64,000 nt of DNA from Hydrogenophaga aromaticivorans (GTDB taxonomy: Bacteria; Pseudomonadota; Gammaproteobacteria; Burkholderiales; Burkholderiaceae_C): contig NZ_VYGV01000028.1 of assembly GCF_013387465.1 (NCBI RefSeq), positions 124,001-188,000 on the forward strand. Reading direction: 5' to 3'. Numbering within the stretch: the stretch's first letter is position 1; the number at the start of each line of letters is the position of its first letter. Below are positions 36,878-46,390 of the stretch, piece after piece. A model generated the notes under the pieces. The model did not search any database. It had not been told where the DNA came from and saw only the letters and a program-made list of their open reading frames with translations. The position numbers were made by a program, and so were the translations under genes.

Positions 36878-37834
36878 TCATCCGCCAGTGCGGGCCAGCA
36901 AGAGCAGGGGTCGATGTTCGCCCGTCCGGGCGGATTCCTGCATCGCGTTGCGAGACAGACGTTCGCGTCGGTGGTCGCGCGATGTACGGGCGTGCTCGAA
37001 GTCGGCCCACCAGTGCAGCGCTCTCGCCCAATGGGTCTTGGGAAGGCGATTGGCACGGGAGCGACATGCCTGCAGGTACGAGTGGGCGCTTTCGAGGTCC
37101 CCGATGAGCAAGCTAACTTGGCAGCCGAGCGTCACGAGCAGAAGGCTCACCAGCTCTTGCATTCCCTGATTGAGAACGCCGGTCTGTCCTGCCAGAAGCA
37201 TCTGCCGACAGTCCTCAAACCGGCTGTGCAGCAAATCCATGTCCACATCCCGGGGGTCGGCGCATGGCTGCACACGAAGGTTCGCCTGAATGTTGAGCAA
37301 CTGCGAAAAACACTGATTGACCAAGGGTTGGAAGCGCTGGTCGGGTGACCTCGACTCGCCAGCGATCACAGCCGATTCCGAGAAGAGACCGTCTGCATCG
37401 GCAAAGTCGCCGCCCCAAGCGGTTGCGACAGCCAGATAGTTGTAGCTGTTGGCCAACGCCAGGAAGTCGGGGTGTTGACCGCGGAGACGCAGACTCTCTT
37501 TGGCTGAACTGGCGGCCAGTTCGGTCCAGCCCAACAAAGTCGCCGTGCAGCTTTGCAGCTCCAGAGACTCGGCGGCACGGTGGGGGTCATGTATTGCCTC
37601 CGCGCACCTCAATGCAAGAGCGCTCAATCCGTGGGAGCTTGACGCACGCGAGTCAATAAACTCTGCACGGGACAGCAGCAGGTAGGCGTCTGCCTTGCCT
37701 GCGCTGTCGTTTTGCTCGCGCGCACGATGCAAGGCTCTCAGTGCCCAACTTCGGCAGCTGTCCGTTTTGCCTGCAGCCAGCGCATTGGATGCAGCCTCCA
37801 CGGTTTCTCGTTGAACCCTGCTGAATCCGGACAT
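36878..37834 (-). CDS. TPR-type helical protein, possibly truncated regulator
   Basis: A 318-residue protein made of helical repeats resembling TPRs (for example LRALHRAREQNDSAGKADAY and SYNYLAVATAWGGDFADADG). Such N-termini occur in LuxR-type and GGDEF regulators, but no output domain follows; the frame stops at 36878. In a shifted frame just beyond, RMSFAAARKLDIWSQII looks like possible continuation, so a frameshifted or truncated gene is conceivable. The ATG at 37834 has a GGGGAGAGC ribosome site. GC content is slightly lower than in the surrounding genes. No function is assigned. Confidence 0.55.
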   Translation of the reverse strand: MSGFSRVQRETVEAASNALAAGKTDSCRSWALRALHRAREQNDSAGKADAYLLLSRAEFIDSRASSSHGLSALALRCAEAIHDPHRAAESLELQSCTATLLGWTELAASSAKESLRLRGQHPDFLALANSYNYLAVATAWGGDFADADGLFSESAVIAGESRSPDQRFQPLVNQCFSQLLNIQANLRVQPCADPRDVDMDLLHSRFEDCRQMLLAGQTGVLNQGMQELVSLLLVTLGCQVSLLIGDLESAHSYLQACRSRANRLPKTHWARALHWWADFEHARTSRDHRRERLSRNAMQESARTGEHRPLLLLARTGG

Positions 37835-38084
37835 AGCTCTCCCCTCACTGTTTTGCTGTACGCAGTTTACGGGCCCGTTGCGCGGCTTTGAAGGCTCGGC
37901 CGCAAAAGCTTCTCTGAGCCCATCTGGAGCCGGCCTAGGGACTTCCGTGTTGCGGCCAGCACAGGTCGCTGTGATGGCCTGGTCGTCGCGCACACTTTGT
38001 AGTGCATGAAACCTCCCTGCGATACAGGTCTCGGGTAGATGGCCTGCCCAAGGGTGAGCCTGCCCGCCACAAAGACGAGGCAAC

Positions 38085-38867
38085 TCATGGTTCCGGCAGT
38101 CTCAACAATTCCGAGCAGATGTCACTTTTCAAGCTCATCAGCTTTGGTGCAAGCGCCGCTACCCACCGTTCGGCCTCTTCTTGCGTAGACACGCTGACGT
38201 TGATGACGCATATGCCCTCCGCACTGGCGAATGCCGTCGCCACTGCGATGACCTCGGGTTGCCAGCTGGCCCAGCAATAGCCCTTTGTTTTCATGCTATC
38301 GATCGACGCCTCGATGGCTTTTTTGACCTCTTGCCAGTGCCTGCCATTGCGCCTTTTGAAAATGGGCTCAAGCACCCGGTAGCGCTCCACCGGTGCCGTT
38401 GCGAGGTACGCCTGACCCAATGAAGTGAGTTCCATCGGAACGCGCTGGCCGGACACGACATTGCGCAGTGCAACCCGGCGGTTGTAGCGGATCGATTCCA
38501 GGTAGACCATCTCATCGCGATCTGGGTAGGCCAGTCCGACGTTGATGCGCTCGCGCTCCGCAAGGGCACGCATGCGCGGCGCGGCGATGGCCAGCACCTG
38601 CGAGCCCGATCGCATGGCGTGCCCGAGGCTGAGCACCAGCGGCGCGAGCCGGTAGGCGCGGCGGGCGCGGTCCTGCTGCAGCAGGCCCGCGGCCACCAGG
38701 GTCTGCGTGAGCCGGCTCACCGTGGAGTTGGACAGGCCGGTCCGCTCCGCGATCTCGCCATTGCCCAGCAGGTCCGATCCCGGTCGAAAAGCACGCAGGA
38801 TGTCGGCGCCGCGCAGCAACGAGCGGTTCGAGGCCGATCGGCCAGGGTTTTCTTCGAGGGGGTTCAT
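38085..38867 (-). CDS. IclR-family transcriptional regulator
   Basis: A 260-residue regulator with an N-terminal winged helix (GEIAERTGLSNSTVSRLTQT) and an IclR effector domain (ESIRYNRRVALRNVVSGQR, PMELTSLGQAYLA). It is divergent from the first Bug-receptor gene of the catabolic cluster and is its likely regulator. A TTCCA-N5-TGGAA inverted repeat lies in the shared 195-base gap. Confidence 0.92.
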   Translation of the reverse strand: MNPLEENPGRSASNRSLLRGADILRAFRPGSDLLGNGEIAERTGLSNSTVSRLTQTLVAAGLLQQDRARRAYRLAPLVLSLGHAMRSGSQVLAIAAPRMRALAERERINVGLAYPDRDEMVYLESIRYNRRVALRNVVSGQRVPMELTSLGQAYLATAPVERYRVLEPIFKRRNGRHWQEVKKAIEASIDSMKTKGYCWASWQPEVIAVATAFASAEGICVINVSVSTQEEAERWVAALAPKLMSLKSDICSELLRLPEP

Positions 38868-38932
38868 GGTGTGTCCTGTGAGGGTTTTCCCTGGAATTTT
38901 CTGCCGATGTGGTCACTTCAGGGTCTCATTTT

Positions 38933-38953
38933 AAATTCCACTGAATGGAATTT
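38933..38953. promoter_or_regulatory. Inverted repeat AAATTCCA-N5-TGGAATTT, likely IclR operator
   Basis: Perfect 8-bp arms at 38933-38940 and 38946-38953 with spacer CTGAA lie between the divergent iclR and Bug-receptor genes. The same TTCCA-N5-TGGAA core recurs at 47607-47621 upstream of the second Bug gene. Binding by the IclR protein is inferred. Confidence 0.65.
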
Positions 38954-39062
38954 GGTGGGTCTCAAAACTGCCTTGCGGTCCTAAGCTCTGGTTTCGGCCA
39001 ACAGGTCGATGCGGCACTTCACAGGAGGCCGCGCCTGAAACCTTCTATTACGGAGACCTCCC

Positions 39063-40037
39063 ATGAAATCGTTCCCCATTTCCTTGCGTGGCCTTGCCAG
39101 CGGCCTGTGTCTGAGCCTGGCTGCCATCGCTGGCGTCGCCCACGCCGAATACCCGGAGAGGCCAGTGCGCATCGTTGTGCCGTTTGCTCCTGCCGGCGGA
39201 ACCGATCTGATCGCACGCACCCTGGGCCAGGGCATGTCAAAAGAACTGGGTCAGACGGTGATCGTCGAGAACAAGCCCGGTGCCGGCACCGTGATCGGAA
39301 CCGACCTGGTCGCCAAGAGCGCTCCCGATGGCTACACGATGGTGATCGCCACGCTGGCGCACGCGGTGAACCCCAGCCTGCTGGCCAAACTGCCCTACAA
39401 CAACGAGACCGCGTTCGCCCCTGTGAGTCTGATCGGGAAGGGCCCGAACGTGCTGGTGGTCCGCACCGAAAGCCCGTACAAGACCGTGAAAGACATTCTG
39501 GACGCGGTGAAGTCGGGCAAGCAACTCACCTACGCATCGCAAGGCAATGGCACCTCGGCCCACCTGGCGGGTGAAATGTTCACCAACCTGACCAAGGTCG
39601 AGCTGCTTCACGTCCCCTACCGTGGCGCAGGCCCGGCCATGACCGACCTTCTGGGCGGCCAGGTGGACATGTTCTTTGGCACGGCGGCAGCGGTGTCGGG
39701 CATGGTAGATCAGGGCAAGCTGCGGGCCATCGCGGTGACGACACCCGAGCCATCGCCTGCGTTCAAAGGTGTCCCCACGGTCGCCGCAACGGTACCTGGC
39801 TACGCGGTCGAGAGCTGGTACGGCTTTTTTGTACCCGCCGGCACACCGGCCCCCGTGATTGCCAAGCTCAACGCCGCCGTCAAGAAGGCCGCGCAAAGCC
39901 CTGAGTTCGTGAAGAAGGTGCAGCACGAAGGCCTGGTGGTCACCGCTTCCGATCCCGCCGAGTTCGACCGCTATGTGAAGGCCGAAGAGGCGCGCTGGAA
40001 GAAGATCGTCAAGGAAAACGGCATCAAGGCCGAATGA
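39063..40037 (+). CDS. Bug-family tripartite tricarboxylate transporter substrate-binding protein (first copy)
   Basis: A periplasmic binding protein of 324 residues with a Sec signal (cleavage near VAHA/EYP). The Bug hallmarks are YPERPVRIVVPFAPAGGTD, NKPGAGTVIGTDLVAKSAPDG and the TYASQGNGTSAHLAGEMF loop. It binds an organic acid, probably the substrate of the adjoining pathway. No TctA/TctB membrane genes are present, as is common for Bug proteins, which are far more numerous than their permeases in this group of bacteria. It is the first gene of the array. Confidence 0.93.
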   Translation: MKSFPISLRGLASGLCLSLAAIAGVAHAEYPERPVRIVVPFAPAGGTDLIARTLGQGMSKELGQTVIVENKPGAGTVIGTDLVAKSAPDGYTMVIATLAHAVNPSLLAKLPYNNETAFAPVSLIGKGPNVLVVRTESPYKTVKDILDAVKSGKQLTYASQGNGTSAHLAGEMFTNLTKVELLHVPYRGAGPAMTDLLGGQVDMFFGTAAAVSGMVDQGKLRAIAVTTPEPSPAFKGVPTVAATVPGYAVESWYGFFVPAGTPAPVIAKLNAAVKKAAQSPEFVKKVQHEGLVVTASDPAEFDRYVKAEEARWKKIVKENGIKAE

Positions 40038-40068
40038 GTGACCGAACACTGAGCGAACGAGCAACACC

Positions 40069-40860
40069 ATGGACTACAACCTTATCGAACTGCAGGTGAG
40101 CGACGGCATTGCCACGCTCACCCTCAACCGCCCCGACAAGCGCAATGCCATGAGCGACGGCATGCGTTCGGAATTCATCCACGCGCTGGAGTCGGTGACG
40201 GCCGACAAGGCGATCCGCGCCCTGGTGCTGACCGGCGCTGGCAAGGGCTTCTGCGCCGGTGGCGACATCAGTGGCATGCAGAAGCGCATGAACGCACCGG
40301 CGGGCGAAGTGGGCTTCAATGGCTGGCACCGCCAGCAACGCGTGCACCACACGCAGTCGCTGCTGCACACCTGCCCCAAGCCGGTGATCGCCGCCGTGAA
40401 CGGCGCGGCCTCGGGCCTGGGGGCCGACACCGCGCTGGCCTGCGACTTCATCATGGCCAGCGAATGGGCGAGCTTCGCCTGGTCGTATGTGCTGCGCGGC
40501 ATCATCCCGGACGGCGGTGGCATGTATTTCCTGCCGCGCCGCGTGGGCCTGGCCAAGGCCAAGGAACTCATCTTCACCGGCCGCCAGGTCAAGGTGGACG
40601 AGGCGCTGGCCCTGGGCATTGTGGACCGCAAGACCAGCGCCGACACGCTGCTGGCAGACGCCCAGGCCTGGGCCGCGGAACTGAGCCAGGCGTCGAGCAC
40701 GGCCATCGCGTTGACCAAGACCATCCTCAACCAGAGCTTCGAGCTGACTTCGCACGACGTGTTCGCGCAAGGCAGCCAGGCGCAAGGCATCTGCTACACC
40801 AGCAGCGAGCACCGCGCCTCGGTGGAAGCGTTTTTGGCCAAGGCCGCCAGCAAGGAATGA
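40069..40860 (+). CDS. Enoyl-CoA hydratase/isomerase family protein with atypical active site
   Basis: A crotonase-fold protein of 263 residues. The oxyanion-hole loops are LVLTGAGKGFCAGGDIS and AAVNGAASGLGADTALACD. By eye alignment, the two catalytic glutamates of standard hydratase (Glu144 in GGGCE and Glu164 in QPE of the rat enzyme) correspond to Asp in GLGAD and Tyr in AWSYVL. This argues for an isomerase or other crotonase reaction rather than simple hydration. The stop overlaps an alternative ATG of the next gene (ATGA), which suggests coupling. Confidence 0.88.
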   Translation: MDYNLIELQVSDGIATLTLNRPDKRNAMSDGMRSEFIHALESVTADKAIRALVLTGAGKGFCAGGDISGMQKRMNAPAGEVGFNGWHRQQRVHHTQSLLHTCPKPVIAAVNGAASGLGADTALACDFIMASEWASFAWSYVLRGIIPDGGGMYFLPRRVGLAKAKELIFTGRQVKVDEALALGIVDRKTSADTLLADAQAWAAELSQASSTAIALTKTILNQSFELTSHDVFAQGSQAQGICYTSSEHRASVEAFLAKAASKE

Positions 40861-40865
40861 AGACC

Positions 40866-42986
40866 ATGGATGCCACCACCTCCGCCCCCATGAACGCGAT
40901 CGCCCGTCTGCTGCAGCCGCGCAGTGTGGCCATCATCGGTGCCTCGGCCGATCCCGGCAAAACCGCTGGCCGCCCGGTGGCCTACCTGCAGAAGCACGGA
41001 TTTGCCGGTCGCATCCTGCCGGTGAACCCCAAGGCCGACCGCATCGGCGACCTGCCGTGTTACGCCGACATCGCCGCGTTGCCGGAAACGCCCGATGTCG
41101 CCATCGTGCTGCTGGGCGCCGAACGTGCCCACCTCGCGGTGAAGGAACTCTCGGCGCGCGGCTGTGCGGCCGCGATCGTGCTGGCCAGCGGTTACACCGA
41201 GACCGGTGAAGACGGCGCGCGCCGCCAGAAGCAGCTGGTGGAAGCGGCCGGGTCCATGCGCATCCTGGGCCCTAACACCATCGGGCTGGTGAACCTGACC
41301 GACGCCATCGTGCTCTCGGCCACTGGCGCGCTGGAGATGGACGAATTTCCGGTGGGTGGCATCGGTGTGGTGTCACAAAGCGGCGGCATCCTGGGTTCGC
41401 TGCTCTCGCGGGCGGCTGCGCGGGGCATCGGGTTGTCCAAACTGATTTCCACCAGCAACGAGGTGGACCTGGAGCTGGCCGACTTCATCGATCACCTGGC
41501 CGACGACCCGGCCACCCAGGTGATCGCGCTCTACATCGAGACCGTGCGCGACCCAGCAAAGTTCCGGGCCGCCTGTCTCAAGGCCGCGCGCAAGGGAAAA
41601 CCGGTGGTGGCCTTCAAGATCGGCCGCTCGGAAGCGGGCGCCCAGGCCGCCGTGTCGCACACCGGTGCGATGGCCGGCGCCGACCGCATGTACGACGCTC
41701 TGTTCAAACAGGTGGGCGTGATCCGCGCACAGACCTTCAACGACCTGCTGGACATTCCCGTGGCCCTGGCGACCGGGCGCCACCTGCGCGGCCAGCGCGT
41801 GGCGATCCTCACCAGCACCGGTGGCGCCGGCACGCTGGTGTCCGACGACCTGGGTGTGGCCGGCTTCGAGACCCCAGCGCCCGACGCCGCCACGGCCGAG
41901 GCGCTGCGCGCCCTGCAGACCGGCAGCGAAGCCGTGCTGGACCGCAACCCGATCGACGTCACCCTGGCCGGCCTGCGGCCCGACCTGCTGCGCGGCGCGA
42001 TCCGTGCGCTGCTGGCCAGCCCAACTTACGACGCGCTGGTGATCATCGTCGGCTCGTCCAGCCTGGCCATGCCCGAGCTGATGGCCAACGCCATCCGCGA
42101 CTGCCTGTCCGATTCGGACAAGCCCGTGATGGCCTATGTGAGCCCGCACGCACCCGAGGTGGGGGCCTTGCTCACGCGCTACGGCGTGCCCGCCTTTGCC
42201 GCGGCCGAGAGCTGCACCGCGGCGCTGGCCGCCATGTACAAGGTCAGCAGCTTTGTCGCACCGGTCGAAGAAGCGGATGCGGGAAGCACCGTCGACCTGG
42301 GTGAACTGCCTTCGGGCTCGCTGGACGAGGCCCAGGCCAAGCAGCTGTTCGCGCGTTTCAACGTGCCCTGTGCGGCCGAGCGCATCGTCACCACGCCGGC
42401 CGAGGCCGAGGCCGCCGCTCGCGAGCTGGGTGGCCGTGTGGTGCTGAAGATCCTCTCGTCGCAGATCACGCACAAGAGCGACGTCGGTGGCGTGGCCATC
42501 GGCCTCACACCCGAGACGGTGGGTGAACGCCTGATCAGCATGACCGCCGACGTGCGCGCCAAAGCCGGCGTGCGCCCCGACCGTTTCCTCGTGCAGGAAA
42601 TGGTGGGCGGCGGGACCGAGCTGATCCTGGGCATGCACCGCGATGCGCTGGGCACGGCCGTGCTGCTGGGCATGGGGGGCGTGACGGCCGAGCTGTTCAA
42701 GGACACCTCCATGCGCCTGGTGACGCAGGACGCGCAGGGCCTCCAGGCGCTGAGCCGCGCCGATGCACTGGCCATGGCGAAAGACCTCAAGACCTGGCCG
42801 CTGCTCGACGGCTTCCGGGGCCGGCCCAAGGCCGATGTGGACGCGCTGGTGGACGCCATCGTGGCGTTCTCCCGCATGGCGGCGCAACTGGGGGACCGCC
42901 TGGTGGAAGCCGAGATCAACCCGGTCTTCGTGCGCGCACAAGGCCAGGGCGTGAGCGCCGCCGACGGTGTCGTTGTGCTGGCTTGA
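40866..42986 (+). CDS. ADP-forming acyl-CoA synthetase (acetate--CoA ligase family)
   Basis: A 706-residue fused enzyme of the NDP-forming acyl-CoA synthetase superfamily. The CoA-binding Rossmann domain starts with RSVAIIGASADPGKTAG, the ligase domain carries the phospho-histidine loop in AVSHTGAMAGADR, and the C-terminal ATP-grasp domain includes VVLKILSSQITHKSDVGGV and LVQEMVGGGTELILG. It converts an acid, ATP and CoA to acyl-CoA, ADP and phosphate. The start at 40866 is favoured by the AAGGA site. It may activate the pathway substrate. Confidence 0.92.
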   Translation: MDATTSAPMNAIARLLQPRSVAIIGASADPGKTAGRPVAYLQKHGFAGRILPVNPKADRIGDLPCYADIAALPETPDVAIVLLGAERAHLAVKELSARGCAAAIVLASGYTETGEDGARRQKQLVEAAGSMRILGPNTIGLVNLTDAIVLSATGALEMDEFPVGGIGVVSQSGGILGSLLSRAAARGIGLSKLISTSNEVDLELADFIDHLADDPATQVIALYIETVRDPAKFRAACLKAARKGKPVVAFKIGRSEAGAQAAVSHTGAMAGADRMYDALFKQVGVIRAQTFNDLLDIPVALATGRHLRGQRVAILTSTGGAGTLVSDDLGVAGFETPAPDAATAEALRALQTGSEAVLDRNPIDVTLAGLRPDLLRGAIRALLASPTYDALVIIVGSSSLAMPELMANAIRDCLSDSDKPVMAYVSPHAPEVGALLTRYGVPAFAAAESCTAALAAMYKVSSFVAPVEEADAGSTVDLGELPSGSLDEAQAKQLFARFNVPCAAERIVTTPAEAEAAARELGGRVVLKILSSQITHKSDVGGVAIGLTPETVGERLISMTADVRAKAGVRPDRFLVQEMVGGGTELILGMHRDALGTAVLLGMGGVTAELFKDTSMRLVTQDAQGLQALSRADALAMAKDLKTWPLLDGFRGRPKADVDALVDAIVAFSRMAAQLGDRLVEAEINPVFVRAQGQGVSAADGVVVLA

Positions 42987-42996
42987 GGAACGCGCC

Positions 42997-45051
42997 ATGA
43001 CGCCACGCGTGCACCTGGAACGGGATGGCGAGATCGCCGTCATCATGATCGACAACCCGCCCATCAACGCCGGGTCGGCCGCCGTGCGGCAGGGGCTGAT
43101 GGCCGCCATTGAGACCCTGCGCAGCGACGACACGCTGGAAGGCGCGGTGCTCATCGGGGCGGGCAATACCTTCATCGCCGGGTCTGACCTGCGCGAGTTC
43201 GGCCAGCCGCTGACCGAGCCGCAGCTGCCCTCGGTGATTGTCGCCATCGAAGCCTGCGGCAAACCGGTGGTGGCGGCGCTGCAAGGCGCCGCGCTGGGAG
43301 GAGGTTTTGAACTGGCGCTCGGTTGCGATGCCCGCGTGGCCGCACCGGGCACCGTGGTCGGTCTGCCCGAGGTGACGCTGGGCATCATCCCCGGCGCGGG
43401 CGGCACGCAGCGGCTGCCGCGCATCGTCGGCATCCCCCGCGCGATCCGCATGATCTGCTCGGGCGAACGGGTGCCCGCTGCGGCGGCGCTGGAGGCGGGC
43501 CTGGTGGACCAGATTGCCGCCGGTGATCTGCGCTCTGCGGCGGTGGCGCACGCCAGGCAACTCAAGGGAAAGAAGCAGCGGGTGCGCGAACGGGTGGTGC
43601 CATCGGCCCAGAGCGCGGAGGTGGATGAAGCCACGAGCGCTGCGCTCAAGGCCGGCAAGCGCCGGCCCGCGGTGCAGGCGGCCATCGACGCCATCAAGGC
43701 CACGGCCCATGTCGGTTTCGACGACGGCTTGGCCGACGAACGCGCGGTGTTCCAGCGGCTGCGGATCTCGCGCGAGGCCTTCGCGCTGCGCCACCAGTTT
43801 TTTGCCGAACGCGACAGCGCCAAACACCCCTCGCTGGGCGAGGCCACACCGCGCGCGGTGGAGCACGTGGCCGTGATCGGCGCCGGCACCATGGGCTCGG
43901 GCATCGCCATCGCCGTGCTCGACGCGGGCTACCGCGTGCTGCTGCTGGAGCAGGACGCCGCTGCCCTGGAGCGCGGCGCGCAGCGCATCCACGCGCACTA
44001 CGCCACGCGGGTGCAGGGCGGCAAGCTCGGCGCCAGCGCTGGCGCGACCTGCGAGGCCCGCCTGAAGACCAGCCTGGACTGGGCCGAACTGGCCCAGGCC
44101 GACCTGGTCATCGAAGCCGTGTTTGAAGAGCTGGGCGTGAAGCAGCAGGTGTTCCAGCGCATCGACGCCGTGGCGCGCCCGGGCGCGGTGCTGGCCTCCA
44201 ACACCTCGTACCTCGACCTGGACGCCATCGCGGCGGCCACCTCACGACCGCAGGACGTGATCGGTCTGCACTTCTTCAGCCCGGCCAACGTCATGAAGCT
44301 GATGGAAGTGGTGCGCGGCCAGGCCTCTGCACCCGACGCGCTGGCCACCGGCCTCGCGTTGGGCAAGCGGCTGAAGAAGCTGCCGGTGCTGACCGGCAAT
44401 GCCTTTGGTTTCATCGGCAACCGGCTCTACGCGGCCTACCGCCGCCAGTGCGAGTTCATGGTCGAAGAGGGCGCCTGGCCCGAGCAGGTGGACGCCGCGC
44501 TGCAGGCCTTCGGTTTTGCCATGGGGCCGTTCGCGGTGGCGGACCTGTCGGGTCTGGACATCGCCTGGCGCATGCGCCAGGCCCAGGCCGCCACGCGCGA
44601 CCCGCAGGCCCGCTACGTGCACATTCCCGACCGCCTGTGCGAAGCCGGTCGCCTGGGCCGCAAGACCGGCGCGGGCTACTACGGCTACCCCGAAGGCAGC
44701 AAGGGCCCGCAGGTGGATGAAGCGGTGCACGAGCTCATCGCGTTTTGCCGTGCCGAAAAGGGCGTGGTTCCTCGCAGCCTGAGCGACGATGAGATCGTGC
44801 GCCGCGTGCTGCTCGCCATCGTCAACGAGGCCGCGCTGCTGCTGGCTGAAGGCGTGGCCGAACGCGCCACCGATGTGGACGTGGTGCTGGTCAACGGCTA
44901 CGGCTTCCCGCGCTGGGAAGGCGGCCCGGTGTTCTGGGCGCGCGAGCGCGGTGCTGCCGCCTTGCAGGACGACATGCTTTGGCTGGCCGGGCTCTGTGGG
45001 CCGGGTTTTGTGGCCGGCGACCTGCACCATCTGCTCACGACGGAGAACTGA
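42997..45051 (+). CDS. Fused enoyl-CoA hydratase/3-hydroxyacyl-CoA dehydrogenase
   Basis: A 684-residue bifunctional beta-oxidation enzyme of the FadJ/FadB-like type. The N-terminal crotonase domain keeps both catalytic glutamates (GGGFELALGCD and GLPEVTLG), unlike the separate hydratase upstream. The 3-hydroxyacyl-CoA dehydrogenase domain begins at AVIGAGTMGSGIAIAVL (about residue 290), with the catalytic His-Glu in GLHFFSPANVMKLMEVVRG. The C-terminal domain ends with YGFPRWEGGPVFWARE. It would hydrate the enoyl-CoA and oxidise the product to a 3-oxoacyl-CoA. Confidence 0.93.
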   Translation: MTPRVHLERDGEIAVIMIDNPPINAGSAAVRQGLMAAIETLRSDDTLEGAVLIGAGNTFIAGSDLREFGQPLTEPQLPSVIVAIEACGKPVVAALQGAALGGGFELALGCDARVAAPGTVVGLPEVTLGIIPGAGGTQRLPRIVGIPRAIRMICSGERVPAAAALEAGLVDQIAAGDLRSAAVAHARQLKGKKQRVRERVVPSAQSAEVDEATSAALKAGKRRPAVQAAIDAIKATAHVGFDDGLADERAVFQRLRISREAFALRHQFFAERDSAKHPSLGEATPRAVEHVAVIGAGTMGSGIAIAVLDAGYRVLLLEQDAAALERGAQRIHAHYATRVQGGKLGASAGATCEARLKTSLDWAELAQADLVIEAVFEELGVKQQVFQRIDAVARPGAVLASNTSYLDLDAIAAATSRPQDVIGLHFFSPANVMKLMEVVRGQASAPDALATGLALGKRLKKLPVLTGNAFGFIGNRLYAAYRRQCEFMVEEGAWPEQVDAALQAFGFAMGPFAVADLSGLDIAWRMRQAQAATRDPQARYVHIPDRLCEAGRLGRKTGAGYYGYPEGSKGPQVDEAVHELIAFCRAEKGVVPRSLSDDEIVRRVLLAIVNEAALLLAEGVAERATDVDVVLVNGYGFPRWEGGPVFWARERGAAALQDDMLWLAGLCGPGFVAGDLHHLLTTEN

Positions 45052-45053
45052 AG

Positions 45054-46379
45054 ATGCACGCCGTTGAAACATTCGCGCGCTTTGCCACTGGCTTTGCGCA
45101 GACACCCCTGCCCGCCGAGGTGGCGCACCACGCCCAGCGCGCGGTGATCGACTGGTACGCCTCGATCTACCCTGGCCTGGACACCCCCGCGGTGCAGGTG
45201 CTGACCCAGACCATGGCCGAAGACCTGGACCGGGGCGCAGCGCAACTGGTGCAGGGGCGCCAGGCCACCACACGCGCAGCCGCCCTGATCCAGGGCACCG
45301 CAGCGCACGCCGCCGAGGTGGACGACAGCTTTCGCGATGCGATGTACCACCCGGGCGCGGCCACCGTCGCCGCCGCGCTGGCCGTGGCCCAGTCCACGGG
45401 CGCGAGCGGCCCCGAGTTCCTGCGCGCCGTGGTGCTGGGTTACGAAATCTCCACCCGCATCGGCGTGGTGATGGGGCGCCCCCACTACAAGTACTGGCAC
45501 AACACCGGCACCATGGGCAGCTTTGGGGCGGCTGCGGCGGCGGCGAGCCTGCTGAAACTCGACGAAGCCGCCTTTGCCAACGCACTGGCCATCGCCGCGA
45601 CCTTCACGGCCGGGCTGCAGCAGGCATTTCGCCTGGAAGCCATGGCCAAGCCGTTGCACGCGGGCCGAGCGGCCGAAGCCGGCGTGCTGGCCGCGCAGCT
45701 GGCCGCGGGCGGCATGTGCAGCTCGCTCGACGTGCTCGAAGGCGAGTCCGGGCTGGGGAACGCCATGAGCGAAGGGCCCGACTGGTCCGCCGTGGGTGCC
45801 ACGCTGGGCACGGACTTCCACATCACCCGCTTGACCTTTAAGAACCACATCGGTTGCGGCCACACCTTTGCCGCCATCGACGGCGCGTTGGCCTTGCAGC
45901 AGCAACACGGCTTCAGCCACGCCGACATCGAACACGTTGCGCTCGGCGTCTACCAGCCCACGCTGGACATCGCCCCCCACGTGGACCCACAGAACGCCGA
46001 CCAGGCGCGCTTCAGCCTGCACTACATGGTGGCCACCGCGCTGGTGCACGGCAGCGTGCGCCTCTCGGCTTTTGAACCAGATCGCTTGAACGAAACGGCC
46101 ACCCGCGCGCTCATGCAACGCATCCACAAGGCACTGGACCCCGAGGTGGACGCGGCCTTCCCGGGCCGGCGCGGTGCGCGCGTGGCGATCACCCTGCGCG
46201 ATGGCCGGAACCTGACGCTGCTGCAACCCGACCGCAAGGGCGACCCCGAACTGCCGCTGTCCGATGCCGACCTGGAAGGCAAGCTCATGGAGCTGGCCAC
46301 GCCGGTGGTTGGCGAGGCCGAAGCCCACGCGTTGCTCGCTCGCATCTGGCAACTGCACCAGAGCTCCCACCTCCCTTGA
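45054..46379 (+). CDS. MmgE/PrpD-family protein
   Basis: A 441-residue member of the family containing 2-methylcitrate dehydratase and cis-aconitate decarboxylase. Features include RAVIDWYASIYPGL, EVDDSFRDAMYHPGAA and the helical Ala-rich middle. It begins two bases after the upstream stop, so it is translated in the same unit. A dehydratase, hydratase or decarboxylase on a di- or tricarboxylic acid is suggested by the family; the substrate is unknown. Its presence points to a polycarboxylate entering the CoA route. Confidence 0.9.
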   Translation: MHAVETFARFATGFAQTPLPAEVAHHAQRAVIDWYASIYPGLDTPAVQVLTQTMAEDLDRGAAQLVQGRQATTRAAALIQGTAAHAAEVDDSFRDAMYHPGAATVAAALAVAQSTGASGPEFLRAVVLGYEISTRIGVVMGRPHYKYWHNTGTMGSFGAAAAAASLLKLDEAAFANALAIAATFTAGLQQAFRLEAMAKPLHAGRAAEAGVLAAQLAAGGMCSSLDVLEGESGLGNAMSEGPDWSAVGATLGTDFHITRLTFKNHIGCGHTFAAIDGALALQQQHGFSHADIEHVALGVYQPTLDIAPHVDPQNADQARFSLHYMVATALVHGSVRLSAFEPDRLNETATRALMQRIHKALDPEVDAAFPGRRGARVAITLRDGRNLTLLQPDRKGDPELPLSDADLEGKLMELATPVVGEAEAHALLARIWQLHQSSHLP

Positions 46380-46390
46380 AAAGAGACACC

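Noticed and set aside
36842..37348. 168-codon plus-strand frame opposite the TPR-like gene
   Set aside because: The minus strand has a strong ribosome site and repeat-like helices; the plus frame lacks motifs.
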